Below, piece after piece: positions 22,449 to 33,489 of a stretch of 64,000 nucleotides of DNA. The notes below the pieces were generated by a model that did no database searches, was not told where the DNA came from, and saw only the letters and a list, made by a program, of their open reading frames with translations. The DNA is taken from assembly GCA_024704765.1 (NCBI GenBank), contig JAKMXF010000340.1, positions 1 to 64,000 on the forward strand, read 5' to 3'. A program made the translations under genes and the position numbers. Numbering within the stretch: position 1 is the stretch's first letter; the number at the start of each line of letters is the position of its first letter. Source of the stretch: Oopsacas minuta. Lineage: Eukaryota; Porifera; Hexactinellida; Lyssacinosida; Leucopsacidae.

Positions 22449-25400
22449 TCATTTGCTAACTGTTGATTTCTTCTGCTTTTTGAAAATAGAATATTGAGAT
22501 TGTTCAGTGAGATTTGTAATTTGTAATTTTAGATCATTTATTTGGCAGTTTGATTCACAAAGTTCCAATTTAGTCTTAGCTAATTCCATTTCTACTTCCT
22601 GTAGTCTGTCAGCATCATTTACTATGTTCTGTTCTAAATCAGAGTCTGTAGAGTTATGTGTAGTTGTCTTAGCTAATTGGGCTTTTAACTGTAGAGAAAT
22701 ATGATAAATTAAAATCACAGGTTGCCCACTGCGGCAGTTTTGGGAGAAGCGGTTGTGTCATATCTCAAATATTTACTGGTAAATCAGTAATTAACAAACC
22801 TCAATAACTTGATTCTTAAGATCCATAATCTGTGCCTGATGACTCTCATCCATTCTAGCTAGAATATCCTTATACTCAGCTAGTGTATGTTCAGACTGTT
22901 GCTTATCAGCTTCATAGCGATGTATCCATGTAGCTAGATGACTTTCTCTCTCTTGAAGGTCCGTTACCGTTGATGATAATTCTGTCCGTAATTCTCTGAT
23001 TGTAACATGACATTGTCTAGAAAAGTGGAAAAGAATAGAGAAAAAGTTCAATAATGATATTTAAGGAACAAGTAGTACAATATTATATATCTCTACATTA
23101 CCAGTACACAGATTTATATAATAGACATTACCCTATATCCTTGCTTTTCTTATCAAGTTTATCCTCCAACAAATCCATCTCATCTCTCAATTTAACTTTA
23201 GAATCAACCAATTCTTTAGCTAATTTATCATTCTCCTGGTGTAACCAACCATTCTCCTCTCTCAGCTGTCTAGACTGTCTCTCTAGCTTTTGTGTAGGAT
23301 CTTCTACAGTGTCTTTCTCTAGATTAACTGCTGAATAGTCTCTTTCGTATTTCTTTAGCTTTTTAAGCGAAATCTGGAGAGTATACACATTCAAATACAG
23401 TATACTCCACTGGTTAACATAGCCAGCACTGTTTATAGCGGCCATTATATATAGATGTGAGCTACCATCTTTGACAAGTCCCTTGAATGGCAGTCATTTG
23501 TTGATTCCACAGCAGGGCTGGACCCACCGTGGGTGTTCTGGGCGTACGGACACCCACTACCGAGAAGTACTCTTACGTTACAGTCTATGTGATCAGAATT
23601 ATTGTCTATGATGACCGATACCAAACAGCTCAAATAGTCACATCCAATATATATATATAATGAACACTACTAATATATAACGGCCATTTTGGACAGTCCA
23701 TCAGTAGTCGTTATAGCAAGTCTGACTTTACATATAAAACTTACCCTCATGGAGTTAGTAGCCAAATCCACCAAATGTTGACACGCAGCATTATCAAGAT
23801 ATTTAATAGGCAAGGTAGCTCTGAAAAACTGTAGAATTGATTCAAAACCGAGAGAGAGTAATTCGCGCTGTGAGTCTTTGAGAAGAGCCAAAGCAAAACT
23901 GAACATAGTTTGATCTAAATAAACAAATGTAGAACTGATATGCAGTCAATTTCTATGATATACTGAACTCCGATTACTTTGAGCTTCGAAATAGCGGAAT
24001 TCTATTAAACACAACTCAACTGACCTAATCCTTCAGCTAAGAATATATCAAACACTCTATAAGCTAAATTCAGTGGGAATTTGGCAGCAAATACAGTAAG
24101 GAACCATTGACTAGCATACATATGTGTTTCAAGACCAATATCCTTAAAGTGTTGTGATATTCCAGGTAAGTATTCTTCTATAGCACAGTCTAATTGGTAG
24201 AATTTCATTTGTAGTATCTATAATAATAGAATAGATTCAATCAAACAAAATAACGAAAAAGCCAATCTCGATAATTCGAATATATTTGAGACTTTCGTAA
24301 ACTACTCACCTGTAGCCCTGGTTTAAAGACTTCTCTCAGCTCGTATTCACACATAATCTTAACTAACACAGCAAAAGATTGCTCTTCAGGGAAATGTAAT
24401 AACAGTACAGCCATAATGAATGAGAATCCTTGACAGTATCCAATCTCTTTATCGTATAGAGAGTATGCTGTTGATAAGTTGAGTAGTAGCTTGTGATTAG
24501 TCTTGTCTCTGTTAACAATAATCAAGTCAAAAATTACATCCGTGCCGACAGCATAGCAATTGAAAATACATCAACCATGTGACGTCATAATATCATAAGA
24601 TACCTGAAAAACTCGTGAGCAGTGAATGTCCTCTTGATATCCCATTCTATTACGGGATCAATATTACCTTCATGTTGTACCATGAGTAGTCTGTATATCT
24701 CTGACAGCTCTTTGTCATCTAATACTTGTGTTAACATCTGCCATACAAGAACTCTATACTTCTCAGGAATACCTAAAGTAGGTCTAATATTAAGAGCTGA
24801 ATTTTGAGGAAAATGGTGTCCAAAATATGATTATTAGCTATTCAACCATGGATGGCATAGTTAAACTCGTTTTCACCAATGAAATTCCAATAACAAGGTT
24901 AAACATTCTGTGGAAACTACAATGCAATTTTGACAAGGTGCATAAACTAAATCCAGCATCCATGGTTAAAATCGAATAAGCACTGTTATAAGGCTGAAAT
25001 GTATGAGTATTCTACATACGAAAAGGCTTAGCTCATACCTTTCCTAACTAGCTTAATAAGTTGTTTAGGTCTCTCCTTTTCTTTCCAATTCCAACGATCT
25101 AACAGTACTCTCCAATCATCCAATACTTCATCTGATATCTCTGTGCAAACCTGTGTAAATGATACAGTAAACATAGTTATTAGAGGCCATGGATAATATA
25201 CAAAAGGATCTTTCTATATTACTTTAATAAGCGAATTCGGATCAAGGATAAGAAGTATTATGACCTTAGAAATATAGTGCAAGGCTTGAGATCACCGACC
25301 TTATTCTACTGGACCATGGATTAGTACTTTAAATTATTTATGAAACATTATTATTTCAATTAATTCATGGTTCAAATTAATGATCAAGCCTTATAATTCG

Positions 25401-27986
25401 AAGGTCACGGAAATATAGGTATATCTGTAACTCACAACTCCACTCCCAGACATAAGAGGTTCTTGTTTCATAATTTTTTCCCTCAGAGATTCTTCAGAGT
25501 TAGAAAGTGGAATATTCTTCATACGTTCTGTATCAGTTGAACTACGAGCTCGCGAACTTTCTTGCTTCATAACTTCACAATTCGCAACATCAAACTTAGA
25601 TTTCTCCTTCTCAGAAGGTGTCAAGATTAAAGTATAACTTTCGCGACTGAATTTACCGCGAATACTCGAAAATAAAGTATTGAAAGTAGAGCTTAAATCT
25701 GGCCGCACAAAACGCACTGAAAATATTTTCGTGAATCTAACAGGTTCAGTCACTAAATCCATAATCAAATCCGTCACAACTGTCAGGCTAACCAATTTAT
25801 TCCGCGGAGTTTCTTCAAGAAAACAATCAAACTGCGGAATTTCACTCGGCCAATCTGCTTCAATAGTAAATATACCAGCTGTGTTATAGAAAGAGGATCT
25901 GACATCGAGTAAGCATTGAGGGGATAAATTGTTGGTATTTATAAGAGGAGAGTTTATGTTTGAATCAGCTGTTGTTGTTGTTGATGAAGGTGCTGTAATA
26001 TATAGATATATAAATAAAGTCGGCTAAAGAAAAAACGCAGATATGGGTTCTTATAACCAGTATCTACTGCTGTAAATAGATGGACAACTAACTTGTATTA
26101 AAGTCTGAACTATCTGTATAAGAAAATTCCTGTGTATTATCATTAGTAGTTTCATTCAGATATATAATCATACCAAAACATTTTTCTATCTTTATATCAA
26201 AGAGGCCAGATTCATTGATATGTGAATATTCTCTAAAATAGCAAGGAAATTAGTAGGGTGTAAAATTATAAACGGGAAAACGGAGTAGTATATTCAGGCG
26301 TCCATGGTATATATATAGAAAACAACTAACGAATTAAGACTATCTCTTTGCAGATAGGAAGCATAAGTTTATTTAAAAGTTAGCCTTCTTATCCATGGTC
26401 CAATTAATACAATAGAATTCATATATTTACCTTTTAGAAAGTTTGATTTTAAATTTACGTTGTGCTCCAATCTGAAGTTTAAACACATCTTTTTCAAACG
26501 GTATCTTATTCCAAGATCCATCTCCCTTCAAATCTTCCCTAACTTGTAGAGTAAGATCATAAGAATAGCTGAGCTTAGTACCAATGGGGGGTAGCTTATT
26601 AGCTAGCAGTTTACGAGGGTTTGGTTTGGTTTCTCCGTCGTTGAATGCGCTAGAAAACGCTCTAACAAGGAGAGAAGGTCCAGAAGTATCTAACATCTAA
26701 AATAAGGGAATAAATCATTATGCTAATATCCATTGTTTTGACGAAAATGGTCCCACTAATTGCTTATTACATATCTACCCATGGATGGTGGATTTATATA
26801 TCTTCATTTGTACGGACTAGGAATATGTAATATATATTATCACTCCGCTTCCAGAAGTTACCATTTCCACAGGCTCCGTTTGTGGAGGTTACACTGTGTA
26901 ACATAATGTCTGTATTTCCAATACAAACCATACCTTTATAACATGACATTGAAAGGCTTCACTCCCATCACTCTTATGACTAACTGTAAATGTAAAACAA
27001 TCTCTAACAGTATCCTCAGTGCCTCTAGAGCAGAATAGTATAGTTCTAATGGGATATGAACACAATATAGAGTTTGTATTAGCTTCAATGAGCTGTAGAT
27101 CTCCTGTAGAATCACGTGATAAGAGTATGTGTATTGTTTGATTGAATGACGTATCTTCTGATGATCCTGATTTGAGTATTTGCATTGTTCTAGCTGCTTC
27201 AGGCCTTGACATAGGAGCGTTTACGTTAGAGGACCCTGTATAAGGAATTATATAGTGTGCCAGCAAGGTTTCAACCGCTTCCACCCATGGACCCCCAAGA
27301 ATAGAGGGAGAGATTGATATTATGAGGATGATATATTTGTACAGTGTATACCGACAATACATATTCTTATAACCTGCATAAATATACACGAATATATGAG
27401 GACAGTTATCCAGAGGATGGCACTTATATCCAGCATGTTCGTATATCTGGCGTTCCGACATTCATCGTATGTCTAACAAAAACGAGACAATATCACATAC
27501 TGGTAAGTTTCGTAGAGACATGAGACGTTCTGCCAAAATATGTGCAAATTGGCTAGACAGTTATACAGGCTATAAGAACATGCGAGATATAAGCACCATC
27601 CTCTGGAAATAGGTTCTCATATATTCTTGTATATTTATACCGGTTATAAGAATATGCATTGAGTGTTCTTATAATGGCATCCACTGCATTCAGTGAGTTG
27701 ACCGTATAAGAAGAGGTAATAACTCACCCAAATAAACAGCACCATTATATCTAAACTTATCAACATCATCATGTGTACTAGTCGGTTTCTGCGGAATATC
27801 ACACAATTCTGAATTAGGATTCTCAACTTCACAGTTATTAATATCTACCTGAGTGTCATCTGTAACGATATCGACGTGTATTTCCTCAAAAGATAGAACA
27901 GTAGGAGAATTCTCTGTATCTGAACTAGTGTTAACAAACGCTATAGTCTTCTCTGTAGATTCTTCTCTCAATAATTCTGTACTCAT
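22449..27986 (-). CDS. RABGAP1: Rab GTPase-activating protein 1 (PTB, DUF3694, TBC, coiled coil), 13 exons, 1021 aa
   Basis: Exons (minus): 27728-27986, 26934-27235, 26431-26696, 26093-26232, 25436-25992, 25039-25150, 24604-24772, 24310-24508, 24025-24217, 23745-23914, 23132-23373, 22800-23016, 22449-22688; all phases agree. A PTB domain at about 76-200 opens with DKFRYNGAVYLG and includes CSYPIRTILFCSRG. A DUF3694-like region follows (EPVRFTKIF). The TBC domain at about 525-740 keeps the arginine finger (R592 in DIKRTF) and the glutamine finger (Q627 in IGYCQG), so it should be an active Rab GAP. After HMYASQWFLTVF comes KKLKKYERDY and a coiled coil to the end. Length and order match RABGAP1/RABGAP1L; a single ancestral gene is likely. 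The alternative upstream Met, seven residues earlier, is less likely. Confidence 0.95.
23440..23640. repeat. GC-richer insertion inside a RABGAP1 intron
   Basis: The intron between exons 10 and 11 contains about 200 bp that is richer in G and C than its flanks (core GGACCCACCGTGGGTGTTCT, with an internal palindrome CCCACCGTGGG). I could not assign it to a family or find a second copy. Confidence 0.3.
24841..24972. mobile_element. MITE with ACCATGGATG ends
   Basis: About 132 bp bounded by TTCAACCATGGATG and GCATCCATGGTTAAAA, reverse complements of one another. It lies in an intron of RABGAP1. Related ends occur at 25311-25378, 26301-26402, 28050, 31545, 33030 and 50986. Confidence 0.55.
25311..25378. 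mobile_element. short element with ACCATGGATTA ends
   Basis: GGACCATGGATTAGTA at the left and TTCATGGTTC at the right form a short imperfect inverted repeat around an AT-rich core in a RABGAP1 intron. It looks like a minimal member of the CCATGG family. Confidence 0.35.
26301..26402. mobile_element. element with CCATGG ends
   Basis: Left end GCGTCCATGGTATATAT and right end TTATCCATGGTCCAATT flank about 80 bp of AT-rich DNA in a RABGAP1 intron. Membership in the CCATGG family is inferred from the ends only. Confidence 0.35.
26812..26903. mobile_element. dispersed element with TCCGTTTGTGGAGG
   Basis: The core CCACAGGCTCCGTTTGTGGA and flanking ACTAGGAATATG are repeated in opposite orientation at 31255-31330. 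Short pieces also occur near 5117 and 22295. The two full copies fix a dispersed, probably transposon-derived unit. Confidence 0.55.
27335..27470. mobile_element. MITE, CAGTAGATACCGG family
   Basis: It starts TACAGTGTATACCGAC and contains CATATTCTTATAACC, ATATATGAGGACAG and CCAGAGGATGGCACTTATAT, the ordered landmarks of the family. It is in the same RABGAP1 intron as an inverted copy at 27555-27690. Confidence 0.6.
27555..27690. mobile_element. MITE, CAGTAGATACCGG family, inverted copy
   Basis: The landmarks appear in reverse: GCACCATCCTCTGGAAA, GGTTCTCATATATTCTTG, ATTTATACCGGTTATAAG and CATCCACTG. With the copy at 27335-27470 it makes a large inverted repeat in one intron, which could fold back in the transcript. 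Confidence 0.6.
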
Positions 27987-28989
27987 AATAATTGTATTAT
28001 TCCACAAATTATAGTGCTAAATACCAGGTTAGATAGTACTTATATACAGAACCATGGATAATATATCATAGAAGTTTACAAACACTTCGCCTATTAGCAA
28101 GTCCTATTTGCGAACTCGCTATAGAGAAGCGGGTCCCATCCTTTTCAACCGTGTACCCCCTCCCATAGACATGGGCCACCAAGGGACCCATAGGCCCGGG
28201 GGAACCGAACACCATTGTAATTTCAAAGTACCTGAGTTTTCATATAGTGCACTTGTAAGAAAGAGCAGTTCATAAATTATGATAATTATAGCATAAAATC
28301 GGAAGTTTATTGGCCATTGGAATGTTCTTGTTGGAAAGTTTTAGCATACTTGGTTATAAAACCAAACTAATTGCCAACTTTCACGGATTTTCGCGGCTCT
28401 AACTATAATTCTGCTGGTTTTTCGCTCCTTAACTGTGCATTTTGATGCAGAAATGCCAAATCTCAAGGGTTGGTGAAACGCCAGCAGGTTGGCATCAATA
28501 TATAATTTGCATCATATTTACGTCAAATCAGCCAACAAAATATACATCATTAACGAAAATTCAAAATATATCATTTTCACAACTAAATAATTTGTAGTAC
28601 AATTCATTAATGATCATTCAACAGAAACAAATAAATGAATACAGTTAACAATTGAATCCTTAATTACAGTAGTTAAGCATTACTTACAGAGGCTTCCAGA
28701 CAAATCAAATTATCTAAGCCATTTCCACAATAGTATAAATTCTCAATTGACGTATTCAAACTATTCAAATAAACCACACACAACACAATGCAATACTACA
28801 GTAGGCATTTATAATGACGTATTCAATTACCTTACTTTCATAATATAAAACACATTCTCTACGCCATATATTGCTCAATAAGTTTTCACTTCTAAAAATA
28901 GCTACAGCGCATTTATAAATAGCTAGGAATAATTCAAATTATATTCTTTTCCATTAGAAATATCTCAATTTTCTACCTGCCCTACTTTC
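27987..28989. promoter_or_regulatory. divergent promoter region between RABGAP1 and TENT5
   Basis: The two genes are transcribed away from this 1-kb region, so it must hold both promoters. It includes a GC-rich hAT-like remnant (28128-28210). I see no exon. Confidence 0.45.
28128..28210. mobile_element. hAT-like nonautonomous element, degenerate copy
   Basis: AGCGGGTCCCATCCTTTTC aligns with the start of the element at 51755 (AGCGTTTCCCTACCTTTCC), and GGGCCACCAAGGGACCC followed by GGGGGAACCGAAC aligns with its end (GGACCACCAAGGGGTC, TTGGGAACCGATG). The two are therefore the same family. A clear target duplication is not preserved here. Confidence 0.5.
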
Positions 28990-30840
28990 TTGGAACACAC
29001 AAGCCAATTGCCCGCTTTAAACACTTCATATTTCATGGAAAACCTCAGCACAGATCATGATACTACTCCCACAAATACCAGTCTTACATTTCAAGAACAA
29101 TCTCAACGGTTTGGAGTCCTTTCCTCCCAGCAATTCCATAAATTACAACAGATACTGCTAACGCCCGTCTCAATCGGTGGAGCTAATATACAATCACCGA
29201 TACTGGTTATCAAACCGTTTGAATTGATACAAAAGATCAAACGTATTCTAAAACAGAATGGAATCCCAGTACGTGCTGTGAAAATGAATGGCTCTACCGC
29301 AGGGTATGTTCTGCAAGACAAGAAATGCGAAAATGCGAACGATGCATTCGAATACAATCAATCACCTAACACATTACGAGATAATATATTTGAAACGGTG
29401 GAGAATTGTGATTCAAACTCTGATTCATCAACTAGCCCCTGTTCTTACTTGTCCGAGAGTGAAACTGATTTTGCTTCAGGCACTGACAGTGGCAGTGTAA
29501 ATTCCGACACCGAAAATATCACACAAACATTATCCGAAATCCCTCTAGAAGAAAATAACAATAACAACAACAATATATCTCATACGTCTCTGAGAGAATT
29601 CACGCCAACAGATTTAGATATAGTATTCGAGGTTGACTTGAATTCACATATCGATTATCAAAACGTGAAATATTCTGTTTTGCAAGTTCTTTTCGAGTTC
29701 TACCCATCCAATCTCAAGAATACTCTTTCGTTTTCCACGTTAGAATCCGCGTATATTCCGAGAAAAAAGAAAATTTGGCAAGATAAGGGAGATAAATGGT
29801 CGTTTCTATCACTTCATAACCCAGAAGGTAAGAATATCGATCTCAAGTTTATTTCAAAAATAAAGCGTCCTTACGAATTCTCAGTCGATTCCTTCCATAT
29901 ATACCTCGATGTGTTATGTGATTTTCTGAGTGACGAATATACACCAACTTCAATCGATCCGACAACAAACTCTATACCCTACGGGCTACAAATCGGTGTG
30001 GAAACGAAGTACCTAGATCTTCAAGATGCCCTCAACCATTTGAATAACAAAATAATAGAAACACATAAACCTGAGGAAATTCGAGGCGGTGGTTTACTAA
30101 AGTACTGCTATCTTCTGATCCACGGATTTGACACATCATCTAGTGAACGCCAGAATATCTTAGAACGATATATGTGCTCGCGTTTCTTCATAGATTTCCA
30201 TATACGGTCACCTGAATATGAACGAAAAATACTCTCGTATTTGTCCGTGCATTTTCCTGGGGCTTCGTGTCCACAAACAGCTGATGCGTATATGGAAGTT
30301 GTCCGCGTAATCGGGTTTCTACGTACTCTACAAACTGTCGCAAAACGTTCAGCTATTTGCTTAGGAAAAGAAGATTTACACATCGCACTAGCTATTATAG
30401 ATCTAATAATAGGTCAATACACACAGCCACAGATGCTTACATACTCTTACATACCGTATTATATCCCACAGCAATATCTACCGAAATCTAACACTTTATC
30501 TGAGGAAAAACCGAGCCAAGAAAAGTCGAAAGTCTATGTAGAAGATAGAAAACCTTTCGTACCGAAATCTAACACATTTGTCGAAGAATCAAAATCATAC
30601 AAACCGAAATTACACGAAGAATCTGATACGAATAAATCGCGAAATATAACAGAACGAAAATTATCACAAGACGAAAATATGTTCTCACCAATCGCAGCTT
30701 CAATGTTCTACAATTTTCTTCCAGTATTCGCCATGCCCAATATGCGTCCTCTATACTTCAATCCTATCCAAAAACAGATGATATACAACCAAACACCACA
30801 ACAACATGAAACATTCAAAAGTAAACAAAACACAAACTAG
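28990..30840 (+). CDS. TENT5/FAM46-type non-canonical poly(A) polymerase, intronless, 616 aa
   Basis: One uninterrupted frame. FAM46/TENT5 hallmarks are LNGS-like MNGSTAGYVL (Gly-Ser motif at 101-102), the catalytic acidic pair DLDIVF (D208, D210), KWSFLSLHNPEGKNIDLKF, EFSVDSFHIYLD, then PEEIRGGGLLKYCYLLIHGF and RYMCSRFFIDF. These enzymes add A-tails to selected mRNAs, often those for secreted proteins. Oddity: the Gly-Ser and Asp motifs are normally separated by some 15 residues, but here by about 105, filled with Ser/Asp/Asn-rich low-complexity sequence including an Asn run (189-195). The tail past 480 is also disordered (Lys, Ser, Pro repeats). Start: first Met; Met16 (MENLSTDHD) is possible. 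Subtype A-D cannot be assigned. Confidence 0.92.
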   Translation: MEHTSQLPALNTSYFMENLSTDHDTTPTNTSLTFQEQSQRFGVLSSQQFHKLQQILLTPVSIGGANIQSPILVIKPFELIQKIKRILKQNGIPVRAVKMNGSTAGYVLQDKKCENANDAFEYNQSPNTLRDNIFETVENCDSNSDSSTSPCSYLSESETDFASGTDSGSVNSDTENITQTLSEIPLEENNNNNNNISHTSLREFTPTDLDIVFEVDLNSHIDYQNVKYSVLQVLFEFYPSNLKNTLSFSTLESAYIPRKKKIWQDKGDKWSFLSLHNPEGKNIDLKFISKIKRPYEFSVDSFHIYLDVLCDFLSDEYTPTSIDPTTNSIPYGLQIGVETKYLDLQDALNHLNNKIIETHKPEEIRGGGLLKYCYLLIHGFDTSSSERQNILERYMCSRFFIDFHIRSPEYERKILSYLSVHFPGASCPQTADAYMEVVRVIGFLRTLQTVAKRSAICLGKEDLHIALAIIDLIIGQYTQPQMLTYSYIPYYIPQQYLPKSNTLSEEKPSQEKSKVYVEDRKPFVPKSNTFVEESKSYKPKLHEESDTNKSRNITERKLSQDENMFSPIAASMFYNFLPVFAMPNMRPLYFNPIQKQMIYNQTPQQHETFKSKQNTN

Positions 30841-33489
30841 ATCACTCAATCTTTAACCCCCTCCCCTGCATCCAGATTTTCTAGCAAAATCAGCTGATTA
30901 GGTAAATTCTCACAACCCCAGCCAAGACTTTTATCTTAGAAGCACTTCTTCCGTTACTCAATATAATAGCACATAGTATTATATTAATATTATTATTGTA
31001 TTCTGTTTTCGACCCATCTGATTACTTCATTCCACTACTCTCTATTGTTTATGCAATCATTTGATTGTAGAACACTATTGAACTAGATTAATCTATTTTA
31101 GATGGAGGTTGTGTGCAGGCATGTAAGCTGTGTTAATTATATAGAGCATTGGTTGTGTATTGTGATTGTTACTACTCTTCGTTAATGTACTTTGAAAAAA
31201 TATTAAAGAATTTTCTTAATATGCCCATATATGGTCGTAAAGTCAGAGTTTGTTTGTGCTGTGTAACCTCCACAAACGGGGCCTGTGGAAACGGAGAGAA
31301 AATATATAGAGCGATTTCCTAGTCCAGACGGGAAGCATTTTTCGGCGTTAGACTTTAGACTGAATAGAATTCCTATTACAATATGGATAGTAATGTCCTT
31401 ACATAGAAATACAAATATTTACATAATACAGTGTCTACATTAAGCTGGCGTTTTTCCAAAATAAGTTACAAATCTGAATTTATTTCAGCAAAATAAGAAT
31501 GAGTTCGAAGGCTAATTTCGCAGCTGAAAATTCTCATAATAATTATCCATGGTTGAAAAATACAACCTTATTATGGCCTGTTAATATTATAGAAATGAAT
31601 ACAACCAATTATGGTATTACAATGGTATTTTATGGTCAACAAACTGCATGCTGATACAAGTTTTCTTAATAGCTAAATATTCATCATGCTTACAAGGAAA
31701 GCTTTGTATATATTGCGTGCTGAATACACTATTAGTAACACTAATTTCGGTGCTTATACAGTCAGCATTGTTTTCATAGCAAATGATAACACAATATACA
31801 TGTGTAATATATAATCTTCTCTGTAGTTATTAATGTCACAATAGCTGTACTTATCTCTATATTATCTTAATTATTTGTTGCACAATATTTGATAGAATAT
31901 TTCCAATACATCTATACCAATATTATCTACCAAAATAGATAGTTTACTTCTTCATAGCATTCCTAACCTCACTACTGGTTGCTAAGCATGTAATTGATAT
32001 CCTGTGACGTTGTTTCAGCGAATTTAAGAATAATTAATGTAGATTCTTAGTAATTTAATCTGCAAAAACTTAATATAGAATTCACTAGAAATTTGATTAT
32101 TTCATCCTACGTTAGTATATTTAGTACTCATGACTTCCGTAATATATTAACAGGAGCATGAGCTAAGCTGGCTCAAATTGGAAATCAGTTAATGACAGCC
32201 AAATATGTTAAGCAAGATATATGATGTATAATTAGGGTCGATTTGACATTGTAAAACATGGTTTTTAGTTAATTAACGCCCAAAATCTTCCATAAATTGT
32301 CATTTAAAATTAGAATTTCTAGCATAAAATGAGCCGGAATTGCTTGACTGTTCTCTAAGACCTTAAACCCTCACTTCCAAGCTTGTTATCCGTGTTAATA
32401 GGCTGCATAATGATGTCAATAGTACGTCACTATGATATTTGAGGATAATTTCTATTTGTGTATGTTTTATATAATTCAAGTATTGGAAGCTATCCATTAC
32501 CATTGGACTATAGATTGCACCAATATTTATTGATCTGTTATATTATCTGCACATTCATACAATGGATAAATACTCAAGAGTACACAACAATAGCAATAAT
32601 ATTAATGAGGTGTATTTCTGAATTTACTATGTATACAACATTTATATTCAACTGTGGTAATCCATGGTACCAGAAACTTGAATCTGCACAAGATTTCTAA
32701 GCAATATGTTTGTATGAATAAATTAGAATTAAGTGAAGATATTTCGCTATTTACTTATTAACCAATGAGAATATCCGCTTAACCGCGGGTATTCTAATAT
32801 GTAGATATAACAAATTATAAAAGAGTCCTGTTTATAACTCTAATAACTGTAACTGCATATACAAGAGAGGAGTATTGTTCTATAGATGATTTCCTCTTCC
32901 AGCTAGAGATAAACTCTGGATTGTGCTGATTGGCAGTTTATTGTGATGCATTATTCTCTATCTATTATGTATTTATTCTCATTAATTAGTAATCAGTGAA
33001 TAAACTAGTTTGATTTGTATCCGTAATCAAACCATGGATTAGCTAAAATTGGCAGTTATGAATATGTTTACTGCAGGTGCGGTACCAGGATTTGGCATAC
33101 CTTGGGTCAGGTTTCAATTATGGTTGCCCCCTCCCCTAGCCCCTAGGACCGCCACTGCTTGCCATGTCCGTAGCAAAATTTGAACTATCTATAGCAACCA
33201 AGAGTTTATCGGGGATTTTGGGGGCCAGCAATTTACTGTGGAAAGATACTGAAAGGAAGATTAAAGGAAATTCCACCAAAATCATCAATACTCGCAGTAA
33301 TCTATGATTCATTCGAAAACAAAATACTCGGTTACAACATGCAAATACTGAAACCACATTAGTAACTTCTTGTAATATAATAACCCCAGAACATTCTATT
33401 TTACTCAAATCATTATATATTTAAAGAATAAGCAATAAATATGTACACAACCAACATATTTCTACAGATAACTAATAACAACGAATAAA
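30841..33489. other. 2.6-kb gene-free region
   Basis: Between the convergent TENT5 (+) and adaptor (-) genes. It holds an inverted copy of the TCCGTTTGTGGAGG element (31255-31330), a CCATGG end near 31545, and a GC-rich segment near 33075-33165 with CCCCTCCCCTAGCCCCTAGG that looks transposon-derived. Open frames such as 32458-32700 (+) have no splice context or recognisable product. A non-coding RNA cannot be excluded. Confidence 0.5.
31255..31330. mobile_element. dispersed element with CCTCCACAAACGGGG, inverted copy
   Basis: It carries GTGTAACCTCCACAAACGGG, GCCTGTGGAAACGGAG and, further on, TTTCCTAGTCC, the reverse complement of landmarks at 26812-26903. Confidence 0.55.

Noticed and set aside
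23445-23633. 62-residue open frame in a RABGAP1 intron
   Set aside because: It spans a GC-rich intronic insertion and is not needed by the RABGAP1 frame, which joins 23745 to 23373 in phase.
30108-30383. Open frame antisense to TENT5
   Set aside because: Shadow frame across the most conserved TENT5 coding blocks.
32458-32700. 80-residue hydrophobic open frame (+) in the gene-free region
   Set aside because: Composition explained by AT-rich DNA; no neighbouring exons or motif.
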